A stretch of 64,000 nt of DNA from Macrostomum hystrix (lineage: Eukaryota; Platyhelminthes; Macrostomidae): NCBI GenBank assembly GCA_950097015.1, contig CATNEN010000039.1:17652501-17716500 (forward strand), in the 5' to 3' direction. The position numbers and the translations under genes are program-made. This document shows, piece by piece, positions 42,175 through 54,059 of the stretch (position 1 is its first letter; each line of letters begins with the position of its first letter). Under the pieces are notes generated by a model, which was given only the letters and a program-made list of their open reading frames with translations, was not told where the DNA came from and ran no database searches.

Positions 42175-43540
42175 AGGTGGCAGTGAGACACACAGGCAGT
42201 GTGAGAGATGGACAGTGAGACACACAGGCAGTGTGAGAGATGGACAGTGAGACACACAGGCAGTGTGAGAGATGGACAGTGAGACACACAGGCAGTGTGA
42301 GAGATGTACAGTGAGACACACAGGCAGTGTGAGAGATGGACAGTGAGACACACAGGCAGTGTGAGAGATGGACAGTGAGACACAGGCAGTGTGAGAGATG
42401 GACAGTGAGACACAGGCAGTGTGAGAGATGGACAGTGAGACACAGGCAGTGTGAGAGATGGACAGTGAGACACAGGCAGTGTGAGAGATGGACAGTGAGA
42501 CACAGGCAGTGTGAGAGATGGACAGTGAGACACAGGCAGTGTGAGAGATGGACAGTGAGACACAGGCAGTGTGAGAGATGTTCAGTGAGACACACGGGCA
42601 GTGTGAGAGATGGACAGTGAGACACACAGGCAGTGTGAGAGATGGACAGTGAGACACACAGGCAGTGTGAGAGATGGAGAGTGAGACACAGGCAGTGTGA
42701 GAGATGGACAGTGAGACACACAGGCAGTGTGAGAGATGGACAGTGAGACACACAGGCAGTGTGAGAGATGGACAGTGAGACACAGGCAGTGTGAGAGATG
42801 GACAGTGAGACACACAGGCAGTGTGAGAGATGGACAGTGAGACACACAGGCAGTGTGAGAGATGGACAGTGAGACACACAGGCAGTGTGAGAGATGGACA
42901 GTGAGACACACAGGCAGTGTGAGAGATGGACAGTGAGACACACAGGCAGTGTGAGAGATGGACAGTGAGACACACAGGCAGTGTGAGAGATGGACAGTGA
43001 GACACACAGGCAGTGTGAGAGATGGACAGTGAGACACACAGGCAGTGTGAGAGATGGACAGTGAGACACACAGGCAGTGTGAGAGATGGACAGTGAGACA
43101 CACGGGCAGTGTGAGAGATGGACAGTGAGACACACAGGCAGTGTGAGAGATGGACAGTGAGACACACAGGCAGTGTGAGAGATGGACAGTGAGACACACA
43201 GGCAGTGTGAGAGATGGACAGTGAGACACACAGGCAGTGTGAGAGATGGACAGTGAGACACACAGGCAGTGTGAGAGATGGACAGTGAGACACACGGGCA
43301 GTGTGAGAGATGGACAGTGAGACACACAGGCAGTGTGAGAGATGGACAGTGAGACACACAGGCAGTGTGAGAGATGGACAGTGAGACACACAGGCAGTGT
43401 GAGAGATGGACAGTGAGACACACAGGCAGTGTGAGAGATGGACAGTGAGACACACAGGCAGTGTGAGAGATGGACAGTGAGACACACAGGCAGTGTGAGA
43501 GATGGACAGTGAGACACACAGGCAGTGTGAGAGATCGAAG
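42175..43540. repeat. 1.36-kb tandem array, 32/30-bp unit (gacagtgagacacacaggca)
   Basis: About 43 copies. Most are 32 bp; a run at 42370-42570 is 30 bp (one ac fewer). Variants cacgggcag recur at spaced positions. It is intergenic, between the convergent Ubl/ankyrin and RACGAP1-like genes. Confidence 0.96.
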
Positions 43541-44100
43541 AGGGACTGCAGGTATGTAAAAAACTAAATAGCAAACAAAAGACACGATTTTACTTTCCTA
43601 AAAGCGTACGATATTTGAGTTTATTTGAGTTCATATTATTTTATTAATTGTAATTAAAATGCGTTGAATAAAAAAAATCGTGTTAAAAATTTAATGTGGG
43701 AATTAAACGTGCGTAAGCAGCAAAGCTAATAGAGTAAATGAAATTAGCTATAAAACTTAAACCGAGAAATATGTTGAATAAATGTTAAAACAATGATAGA
43801 GAGCAGATAGAGTTAAGAAAAATGCAGCATTGATAGGTTTTTATAAAATAATTTTTACTACTGTAGGTTTTTACTAAAGAGTAAATTAATTAAGAAAAGT
43901 ATAAATGCTGGGAATAAAAAAGTCTAATTGAAAACTGCTGATAAAGTTGTTTTGCTAAACTATTAAAGCTGAAATACAAGATTAGCAGAGCATATTAAAA
44001 CAAAGTGAAAGCAGGCAATGTCAATTTGTCACATTCCAAAAATTTTGTTAATTGTATTTACAAAGTAGTCAGCTCCGATACATACAGATTAATTAGACTT
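43541..44100. other. AT-rich intergenic sequence
   Basis: No exon or element recognised. Confidence 0.5.
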
Positions 44101-44104
44101 CATT

Positions 44105-44860
44105 AACAGATCAGTCAAATGCCCCAAACAAATTAGTCATATCCCATAATAGTCATATCCCATAATAGTCATATCCCATAATAGTCATATCCTATATTAG
44201 TCAGATCCCAAATACAATCAGTGAGATCCCATAAATAAACTAGTCAGATCCCATAAACAAACTAGTCAGATCCCATAAACAAACTAGTCAGATCCCATAA
44301 ACAAACTAGTCAGATCCCATAAACAAACTAGTCAGATCCCATAAACAACTAGTCAGATCCCATAAACAAACTAGTCAGATCCCATAAACAAACTAGTCAG
44401 ATCCCATAAACAATTAGTCAGATCCCATATACAATCAATAAGATCCCATAAACAAACTAGTCAGATCCCATAAACAATTAGTCAGATCCCATAAACAATT
44501 AGTCATATCCCATAATAGTCATATCCCATATTAGTCAGATCCCATAAACAAACTAGTCAGATCCCATAAACAATTAGTCAGATCCCATAAACAAACTAGT
44601 CAGATCCCATAAACAATTAGTCATATCCCATAATAGTCATATCCCATAATAGTCATATCCCATATTAGTCAGATCCCATAAACAAAATAGTCGGATCCCA
44701 TAAACAATTAGTCAGATGCCATATACAATCAATAAGATCCCATAAGCAAACTAGTCAGATCCCATATACAATCAGTGAGATCCCATATACAATTAGTCAG
44801 ATCCCATATACAATTAGTCAGATCCCTATACAAACTAGTCTGATCCCACAGTCTAGTTAG
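44105..44860. repeat. Tandem array, about 22-bp unit (tagtcagatcccataaacaa)
   Basis: About 34 units, mostly 21-22 bp (cataaacaaac or cataaacaat), with shorter tagtcatatcccataa units in between. It reaches within about 25 bases of the RACGAP1-like stop codon. Confidence 0.93.
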
Positions 44861-44885
44861 GAAAACATTAGATAAATAGTGAAGT

Positions 44886-47800
44886 TCACTTGGGATGCGG
44901 GAAGAACAACTTCCTAGTGGCCCGGTATTTCTCCCGCAGGAAGTTGACCTTCTCTTTGTATTTCGGATCACGCATATCGCCAACCGGAGCAGCTTCGAAG
45001 CGCGGCCTCAGCAGCGGCGTCTTGGAGGCGATATAACTGCCGTGGCCGTCCTGGCCGCCGCGGCCGCTGACGCCGACAAACGAAGCGTCGGCAGTGGAAG
45101 CGGAGGCAAGAAGATCAGTGTAGTAGCCGCTGGGCAGGCAGAGCAGCAGGCGGAGAATGGACTGCTGCAGGGCGGTCTCGTTGATGGTCTGAATAATGGG
45201 ATTAAAAGGAACAATATAAGTTCAACATTCGTTTTTACAGGCTATTGTTTCTAAATTGTTTCTAAAACATATGGTTCAGTGACCAGAATTCACACACAAG
45301 TAAGTAAAACAACTTCCTCAGCATATCAAATCTTGATATAATAACTCTAATCCCCCTTCAAAAACTTGTATCCTAATCAAAATAACTCGAATTCCCATAT
45401 AAGAAATCGAATTCCCATCCAAGAAATCGAATTCCCATCCAAGAAATCGAATTCCCATCCAAGAAATCGAATTCCCATCCAAGAAATCGAATTCCCATCC
45501 AAGAAATCGAATTCCCATCCAAGAAATCGAATTCCCATTCAAGAAATCGAATTCCCATCCAAGAAATCGAATTCCCATCCAAGAAATCGAATTCCCATCT
45601 AAGAAATCGAATCCCTATCTAACAAATCAAATCCTCATCGGAAAAATCGAATCCCTATTAGTGAAATCCCTATCTGGGCACCGAAATTCCCAGTCAGGAA
45701 CTTACAGTCATAGGCTCGGGATTCTGGCAGGAGTTGCCAACCAGAGTTGGCGCCAGAGTACGGGCCAGATTAGATTCGGACATCTGCACCTGGGGAGCGC
45801 TGGCCACGCGCAACAGGTGGGCCAACAGGTAGACCAGGGTGTTGCGATTAGCCGGGGGCAGGCTGAGCAGAGTGGCGGAGGCCAGCTCATTGTTGGCAGT
45901 TTCGGCTGCTCGGGCGAACTCAGGCCATAGACGATGAGTGAGTAGCGGCTCGGGCAGGTTGGCAAGGTACAGCTTTAGAAGGCCGCACAGAACGTGAACA
46001 TCTTCAACGCCTGTTAGGTCCGGCACCTGGGTAAGGGTTGAATTTAGTAGCAATTAACAGCGGGGTAACACTCTGAATATTTGAGAAACAGTGGGACAAA
46101 AATCATGCGGACGAGACAACTTTACAGAGGGATTAGGACACCACTGGAATAGGTGACACACAGGGGAATGGGTGAGACACAGGTGGAAAAAGGTGAGACA
46201 CGTGTGGAAAACGGTGAGCCACAGGTGGAAAACGGTGAGCCACAGGTGGAATAGGTGAGACACAGGTGGAAAAAGGTGAGACACGTGTGGAAAACGGTGA
46301 GCCACAGGTGGAATAGGTGAGACACAGGTGGAATAGGTGAGACACAGGTGGAATAGGTGAGACACAGGTGGAATAGGTGACACACAGGTGTAATAGGTGA
46401 GACACAGGTGGAATAGGTGACACACAGGTGGAATAGGTGACACACAGGTGGAATAGGTGACACACAGGTGGAATAGGTGACACACAGGTGGAATAGGTGA
46501 GACACAGGTGGAATAGGTGAGACACAGGTGGAATAGGTGAGACACTGCAGGTGGAATAGGTGAGACACTGCAGGTGGAATAGATGAGACACAGGTGGAAT
46601 AGGTGAGACACAGGTGGAATAGGTGAGACACAGGTGGAATAGGTGAGACACAGGTGGAATAGGTGAGACACTGCAGGTGGAATAGGTGAGACACTGCAGG
46701 TGGAATAGGTGAGACACAGGTGGAATAAGGTGAGACACAGGTGGAATAGGTGAGGTACCAGTGGAATAGATGGGAGTGAAGTGGGTAAAACACAGGATGA
46801 GATGAAACACACTGGCCAGGCTCACCCTTCGCTGTCCAGACTGGCAGTAGGCGTCCCACAGCTGGCGGACCTGCTTCTGAGAGCCGGAGACACGATAGAG
46901 ACCGACCTCCCGTAGGCCGCGACGCTCAATCTCGCGAACGCATTCAACAACCAGCTGCGGCACCGTTGGCGGCGGCGGCGACCATCGAGCAGCGGCTGCT
47001 GCAACCGCTGCAGCGGCGGCGGCCGCAGTCGCCGAGCTAGACGATGGCGTAGCGAAGACGGCAGGCGGAGGCGGACTGCCGCGTCGATGGGAGTAGGCGC
47101 CAGAAGCTCCGGGCGTGACAGGATAAGCTGCCGCGGCGGCCTCCTCGTCGGTGTTGTCGTAGTCGAACTCGTCGGGGTCGAGCAGGTCGCCGGAGCTGTG
47201 CTCCTCGCCGGGACCGCCGCAGTTGCGCGCCGCGGCGTAGCCGGCAGCGTCGTCGAGGCAGGCGTCGTCGAGCACGTCGGAAGGAGCCACGCCAAGTTGG
47301 GAGGCCTCCTCAGTGCACTGGGTGTTGATGGCAGGTTGTGAGTCGTTGATAAGTATTTTAACAGTAGAAAGACCAGGGGGTATTTCAAATGCCCACATTT
47401 TAATTATTTTCTGAACCTTTTTCCGCTCAATCCGATGAAACCAATTTCAGTATCGCAAAACACCGGCATAGTCGCGATATTCAACGACTCTTGTCGGGTG
47501 TCTGGTGGCAAAAAACCACCAATAAAGGCGAAAAAAGTATTTCATAAAGTAATCATGTGGGCTATTATTAAGTTAATTTTGAACCAATATAGATTCGACA
47601 TAGAAGTTAACACAGCAATGTTACTAGTCATTGTCACCAGGGTCTTCGACAATAATCGTTGAATATCTCGACGATGCTACTGCCAACAAATGAAAATACT
47701 TATTTATTATTATCAAGGGCCAAAACACAGACCAGTCCGCGCAGTCGAGCCTGCAGCTCGCGGGCTCCGGTCTCGCAACGCCGCCTGCGCAGCTGCTCCT

Positions 47801-48095
47801 CTTCTAGATCGGCTCTGGCCTGCATTAGCTGGGCTTGGGTCCGGCGCTGTTCAATCTGAGCCTGTTCTAGTTCGCGCCGGAGCGACTCAGCCCGCTCCTC
47901 CGCCAGCTTCAAGGCTTTGACAAGGGCTCGCTCGGCGCTGTTAGAATCGGCGCGCAGTACAGCCGCAGACCGGACCAGGTCATCGAAATGCAACAGCAGG
48001 GCCACTTTGGTTATGCGAACGCTGCCGCCACCGTTGCTATTGGCTGTGCCGGGTCGCCCAACGCGATCGCGAAGCTGGACGCCAGATTTCATCAT
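44886..48095 (-). CDS. RACGAP1: Rac GTPase-activating protein 1 homologue (MgcRacGAP/CYK-4)
   Basis: Four exons (48095-47733, 47317-46826, 46026-45706, 45188-44886, all phase 0) give about 492 residues; human RACGAP1 has 632. As part of centralspindlin it bundles midzone microtubules and controls Rho/Rac in cytokinesis. Exon 1 gives the coiled coil (about 30-118), matching the family around FDDLVRSA and EEEQLRRRRCETG. Exon 2 has an acidic linker, alanine runs and the RhoGAP start, with arginine finger GLYRVSG near residue 266. Exon 3 has VEDVHVLCGLLKLYL, NLPEPLLTHRL, ANRNTL, NLARTLAPT and NPEPMT. Exon 4 has QQSILRLLLCLPSGYY and a C-terminal SYIASKTPLL box. The usual C1 zinc finger between coiled coil and GAP is not seen. 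Three introns carry a MITE and two arrays. The exon 1 donor is less certain than the others. Confidence 0.87.
45390..45680. repeat. Tandem array, 20-bp unit (aagaaatcgaattcccatcc), RACGAP1-like intron 3
   Basis: About ten clean copies (45400-45610), then degenerate ones (atcgaatccctat) towards the donor of exon 3. Confidence 0.93.
46135..46775. repeat. Tandem array, 20-bp unit (gtgagacacaggtggaatag), RACGAP1-like intron 2
   Basis: About 31 copies with variants (tgacacacagg, gacactgcagg, gtggaaaacggtgagcc). It fills most of the 800-bp intron. An ORF reads through exon 2 into it, but splice sites and homology place the exon end at 46826. Confidence 0.93.
47450..47690. mobile_element. MITE with about 38-bp terminal inverted repeats, RACGAP1-like intron 1
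   Basis: ggcatagtcgcgatattcaa and following bases (47465-47502) are inverted at 47642-47684 (ttgaatatctcgacgatgc, preceded by gtcttcgacaataatcg). The middle contains ttttgaaccaatat, shared with 22775-22921. There is no coding capacity, and the target-site duplication is not clear by eye. Confidence 0.72.
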
Positions 48096-50201
48096 CTGGA
48101 AGAATGTCAGTCAGTCGATAATTAAATTGACTGACTATGCGAGTTTTCTTTGGAATAGCTCTAAGTAATAGTTAAACTAGGCACAATTTGACCCATGATG
48201 CCATCAATGACATTGTTGATGGGACATGCAGTGTAACATTACCCTTTGATAAATCTGTAACTAATTACTCACGTGCAAAAAATATTGTCTTAGCCTATTT
48301 TACCAAATATTAAGATGTTTAAAATAAATTATGCAAACGAGTTTAGACTTTGCATCACAGGCATCTAGACAGTTTTGTTTAAATTATTGTTAATATTTAT
48401 TTGGCTTGCAGTTATTTGTGCAAGAACAATAAATTAAAGTTATGAATAATGCTAAGAATTTGTTAGAACAATTTGTCCCATCAACAATGGCACTGATTTA
48501 TGATTGCTTTGGCATCTTAAAATGCACTTAAAAGGCAATTTTGTGAAACAGGGATTTTAAATAAATAAATTTTGGCTAGGCAAACAGATTTTCTTTTTAT
48601 GAAGATCTAAGTTATAGTTAAACTAGGCACAATTTGTCCCATTGATAGTGCCATCATGACATATCATATTGTTGATAGGACAAGCATATTTTACATATTA
48701 GTGTTACATATTTTAACAGGGTTGTAAACTAAATATTACAGTTATTGTTTAAAAAGAAATAGCTAGTTATTGAGAAAGATTCTTGTAGAGTGTTTGGCTT
48801 GGTCTATAAGTATTTAAACAGATTCCAATACTGTAAAACATTCAATATTTTCCAAATTTCAGATAATTGCTATGGCCAATAGGCTAGTACATGACAAGCC
48901 AGCTGAGCCTTACTATGATCTGTAAGAGCAGCCAGACAAAATAAAATTTAATAGCATTAAAATTGTATAGCTGCCTACCACCCAAGATCCTTTGCCAGAT
49001 GCCTTTGTTGCTGTTGCATATCATTAACACCTAGTACATTGGCCTAGAGATAGTCCAAAATTTCAATTTAGAATTTAATTTTCTGAAATTCAAATTTTTG
49101 CTCAAATTTTGATTTTGAAAAAAATTCGGAAGTTAAGACTTAAAGAGTGGTTTTTCTGAATTTTCAATACATTTTTATAGCTCTTGCATGCTTTATTGAA
49201 CATTTTGTGGAAGTTATGGTTAGTATATGATAAAATTATGTTTGCTAAAATACAACCCAGTTTGCTAACAAGTGTGACTTTCACTGAACAATATCCCACT
49301 CAATATTCCAATTGATATTCCAACAGATAATGTAGTATACGTAAACAAGTCAAACTTGTGTAAAATCAGGATTAGCAAAAAAATTCAAAACATTTTACCT
49401 AAAAAATTGCAAATTTACAGAAAAACATGTGAGTTAGGCAATCATTACAATTTAGGCATAGCTAATTTTAAAAGTTACTGTAAGAGTGTAAGTAGACAGT
49501 TTATAGAAAATTTCAATTTTGGAACTTCCTGAAAAAAATTAAATTTTAATTTCAATTTAGGAAAGGTGTGAATTTCAATTTTGATTTTGATTTCAATTGA
49601 AAATCTGCTTTTGGATTATCTATACATTTGCCAGGTGAAGTCAGTCAATGGTGATATCCATTGTATTTAATAAATACAATATTTATTACATTTGCATTTT
49701 ACTCTTGCACAGTAATTGTCTAACATCTATATATAGTATTTTTCATATCCATATGAAGTTCTGCCATGTCTCATGAGTGTGATTATTCAGTAGTTTTGTT
49801 GTGGGCTCTGTATAATTATATAAAATTATAACATTTTATATTTACATAACATTATAGTTAGACTTAAAAAGTATTCTAATCTTTTTTAACGCTCAACGTC
49901 CTATTGAAAGTGCTTAATGTCCCAACAGTCCAATTGAGGCATTAAAAAACAAAATTGGCTAGAAAACGATTATTAGTAATTACTTTATTGTGCTTTTGTG
50001 TTTTCTAAATCGTATATATTTTGTATTTTAATTATAAAAAAATAATAAAATAAAACAATTTGCTTCTTGGGATTTAGGACAGATTTATGTAAATATTATT
50101 GAATTCACTTAGTAATACATATACATGGATTTGTAGGCCTAGTGTCTTGCTGCTCAGACAAAAAATTGCTATCAAGAGGCCTATATGCATGACAATTAAG
50201 A
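48096..50201. other. AT-rich intergenic sequence with a short dispersed repeat
   Basis: No exon recognised. The phrase aaactaggcacaatttg-cccat occurs near 48175 and 48620. cattgttgatgggaca (48221 on) is inverted near 48475 (tgtcccatcaacaatg), so small inverted-repeat elements may be present. Confidence 0.45.
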
Positions 50202-50894
50202 TAGTCAATTGGAAGTGCTTATTCCCACAGTCCCATGCCGATAAGTTCAATTTTATCCACACGGGTCCATGCCGATAATTTTCTGCTTATCCACACGGCA
50301 GCTTGTATGAATATGTCTACTTTCAAGTCCCTACTATTCTTCTCTGAGCATAAGGATTTTGCTTCAGAGTATAGTGTATAGTGTACACTATCAGTGCATA
50401 ATGTAAAATAATAACAATGATGTATAATATGTGTGATGAGTTTGGTGCTGACTAGAATTCTGCTGGTTGACTCGTGTGATTTTCTTTGATTAACTTCTTA
50501 CTTTCTAAGTCAATACAATTCGAATGAAAACACATAACGATGACAATTTTTTAGATTTAGTAAGTTGTTATTACAAAAATTAAAAAGGATGACACTAATG
50601 TCGGTTAATGAATGTGTAGGTCAAAATGTAGAACACTGTCGTAACACACTGGGAACTTTGTCAATCTATTGGCTTGAGGGTTCAGCAAAACGTTCAAACC
50701 CGAAAGGGCCTCGTTTCAAAGAACAGAACCGTGTGGATAAAATTGAAATTAACGGCACGGCATATATAAAGAGTTTTAGACCTATTTAGACAAGCTGCCA
50801 TGTGGATAAGCAGAAAATTATCGGCATGGCTCCGTGTGGATAAAATTGAAATTATTGGCACGGGACCATGGGAATAAGCTCTGCCTAGTCAATT
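50202..50894. mobile_element. MITE, 675 bp, about 90-bp TIRs and 9-bp target-site duplication
   Basis: The left end at 50211 (ggaagtgcttattccc) is the inverse of the right end at 50885 (gggaataagctctgcc). The inverted similarity continues for about 90 bp (ccgataattttctgcttatc against gataagcagaaaattatcgg). Flanks are a perfect 9-bp repeat tagtcaatt (50202-50210, 50886-50894). A third copy of the subterminal block (gtgtggataaaattgaaatt) lies near 50732. There is no transposase. A 9-bp duplication with long TIRs suggests a Mutator-like source. Confidence 0.87.
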
Positions 50895-51067
50895 AGCTCA
50901 GTTCAAATAACATAGTCAAGTAGAGTCAGGTAGTTATTAACAAGAATACTTTTATTGTTAATAATGTAATGTTTTAATGATGCTGCCAACTATAATTATG
51001 TCATTTAGGTAAGCGTAAGCTTAAGCCATAAGGGAATATGCTGCTAATAGGGCAAAATAACTTATAT

Positions 51068-51750
51068 GCCTATAGGCCATAGTCCAGATCATGTCGTTTA
51101 CACTGGAGATCTCTGGCGTAAATCTGGTTTGGGATCTGAGGCTGGCGTAAGTGCTTGGCGTAAGTATAGGCCAAAATGTGCCTTGGCGTAAGTGCTTGGC
51201 ATAAGTACATGGCATAAATCAAGTGGCGTAAATGTTAGCACAAATGAGATCATTCACGATCAAATGTATCACTATAGAACATAACACATTTGCGTTAATT
51301 ATGATGTTAAGGAGCAGCATTAAAACAAAGTTCATTAAAATATTGCAGTTCGTATAAATGAGATAGCAGAATATCTATTGTAGGATAGCAAATGTTTTTT
51401 TAGCTTTAAGATGCTTACTTTGATACTTGATTCAGAATTTGCAACTTGTGAGATTTTTAAACAGTTGCAACTTCTGAATTTAATTAATCACTGATTAATT
51501 GTGAATCATCAATTCTATTACATGCTGGTTAGAGTGAGAGAGACATCCATGTAATAGTCGAGGGCAGCAAGCAAGGAGGCCAATAAAGAGACATAGATTA
51601 ACAAGAATTGTGAAGGGCCTTTTTTGGGTGGCGTAAGTCAGAGGGACCTTTTTTAGGTTGGCGTAAGTCTGGCGTAAGTGCCAAAAAATGTTGGCTTTTT
51701 CCTCCGGCGTAAGTCCAGCATGATCCGGACTATGGGGAGTAGGCCTATAG
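51068..51750. mobile_element. Candidate second MITE with tggcgtaagt subterminal repeats
   Basis: ccatagtccagatcatg near 51068 is inverted as catgatccggactatgg near 51720. Inside both ends are several copies of tggcgtaagt in the same direction, and the flanks share gcctatag. It is non-coding. The ends are not exactly defined. Confidence 0.5.
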
Positions 51751-54059
51751 TATAGGGCCTATTGTCAATCTAAGATAAACAGGAACTAGACAGCTGGCTG
51801 AGGTTAGGCCTAATGTGTAAGCGCCAACAAAAAGATAGAGAAATCAAATGTGCTCAATTAATTAGATACATTCTCTAGTTATAAAAGTATAGAAAATTTA
51901 AAGACAATAACAACAGGCAAAAACTTTAACACTAATAAGAATATTAACTAAGCCTAAGGTTTAGAAGTATAAAAAACCACATCAAGCATAAGAATGCACG
52001 AGAGATTTCAAGTAAATTATAGTTGCATCATAAAGTCATAATTTGAAAGTATATTAATAATATTTTGCTATACAGTGTGAGGAAATATAAATTAGGCCTA
52101 TATTATAGGTTAGTAATTCCATATGAGCCCTAGGATAATACAAAGACTAAGAGCAATACAAAGATGCTATAAAGAGAGCAGCCGAACGATATTTTGTCCG
52201 TTCATGCAATACATAGCATGAACATAAGTTGTTCATGCTTTAGGTTTCGGCCGAAATCGTCAAGTTGCTCAATAAAGCCATGAACTAACTAATGACTTTT
52301 AGCCCTTTTAAAAAAAGAAATCTTACGCTTGTTTAAATAAGTTATAAAGAAGAATAACGACAAATTTACGACCCTTGGAAATTTAATATTTAAGAACGTA
52401 TATGTAATTGCAATAGCGCATTAGGCCTAAGGCATATCACGTTCAATGACAGCATTAATGAGTGGCGTGAATTTCTCTTAACGGTGATGTATCTTCCTTT
52501 ACTTTTTACACTTGACGTAACTTTTGGGATTTAAGCAAGAAACTGCTGGTTTCTAGAATCACATTGATAAAAATCGTTTTACACAATGAATAGGGTTTTT
52601 AATATCAATAGGGTAATCCACTTCTCAGTAAAAGTAGAGTAGGATTGTGACTGTAGCAATGATTTCTTTGAAAATAAGCATTGCAAAATTGTCTAACTCA
52701 TACTTAGTTCCCAGAATCGTAGAATCTACAACGGGATCACATAATCATTACTGATTGGTTTTTTCATCCAGCGCCCGCTGTTAGAAGGAAAGTTCATTGA
52801 AGATTAAAAAACAAGCGACTAGATAATAGAAAGCGACAATTTAACGAGATAGTAATGATTCAGCAAATCGGACAGTTCAGCAATCAAATAGCGAATTTAT
52901 TTTAGTTTATTTTACTATAATAAAGCATACTGAAGTGCTAAACAACAGTTTTGCCTAAAGAATACACATCTTGTAGTAAAACGTGAACAGTATTCAACAA
53001 TTTAATCAGTAGATTTTTTAAAAGTGAAAGCATGCAAGCCACTTAACACTTGTGCATGCATTATTTGGATATTGGCAGTATTAGTAAACAAACCAATTAG
53101 TTATCAAAAGTATTTTTTTAATTACTTTAAAACTTTAATTACACATATAGACTTCAGAAAATTGACGCGGAGCTAAGTACAAGTAACTAGGTACGTATTC
53201 AATAAATACATTGATATTTGAACCACAGGGATTAATTTTACTACAGACAACGTGATGAGCAAATACGAAAACAAAAAAATCAACAAAGATGCTTCTTAAT
53301 TTTTTACCATTAACAACTGTGCCTCGTTTTTTAATCTTGATTGCTATATTTAATATTTCTTAGATTTTATATTTTCTATGAAGTCCTATAATATCCCAGC
53401 AATTATAAAATAATATTTTAGACAACTTTAATACTAGTCCATATTTTAACAATGTCCTTTTTTGATCGTTAGTTGTGTCTAAACCATAGTTTTATAAGCC
53501 GCAGATTAATAAACCGGAAATGATTTACAGATATGACAAAGAAACATATTGCGTTCCAGAACAAAAAAATCTAACAATTGTATAATACCACCAGTCCCCT
53601 ATGTAAATATGGAGATTAGGGTTAATAATTGTTAAACTAAGAAGACACCGAAACAATCATTGAAAATACATATTACATTAGAAAGCAAATTATAATAGAA
53701 TCCGATTCACATTTAAATTAACTGAATAATATAAACATTTAACAACGAGTATTATATATTTTTACTAGTATTTTTGGGAATTTAGAAACGAAAATATGAC
53801 TTACGTAATGTGCAGTTAGCAAAAAAGTTAGACCGAGATAAACAAACGAACGTATCATTTTATGACACACATTCTATTATGCGAAAAACAAAGATCAGAA
53901 AACGAGGTTGCAAAAACAAAAATCGACTTTTGTTTCTGATGATGAATTACATGCCCCCACATAGGCACAATCAATCGAATAGTGCAACAGAAAGAGAATC
54001 AGGAAAATGAGTTCAGTGCAATTTTGGATTCTAGTTTATTTCAAGAAGTCGATAAACAC
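51751..54059. other. AT-rich intergenic sequence
   Basis: No exon, RNA gene or clear element recognised over 2.3 kb. The right end may include the VPS35 3' UTR. Confidence 0.5.

Noticed and set aside
42134..43585. Minus-strand ORFs up to 483 codons (SISHTACVSHC)
   Set aside because: Array translation in a 32/30-bp minisatellite. Three frames give the same peptide words.
46133..47398. 421-codon ORF reading through RACGAP1-like exon 2
   Set aside because: Homology and a good gtgagc donor end the exon at 46826. The rest is the 20-bp intronic array.
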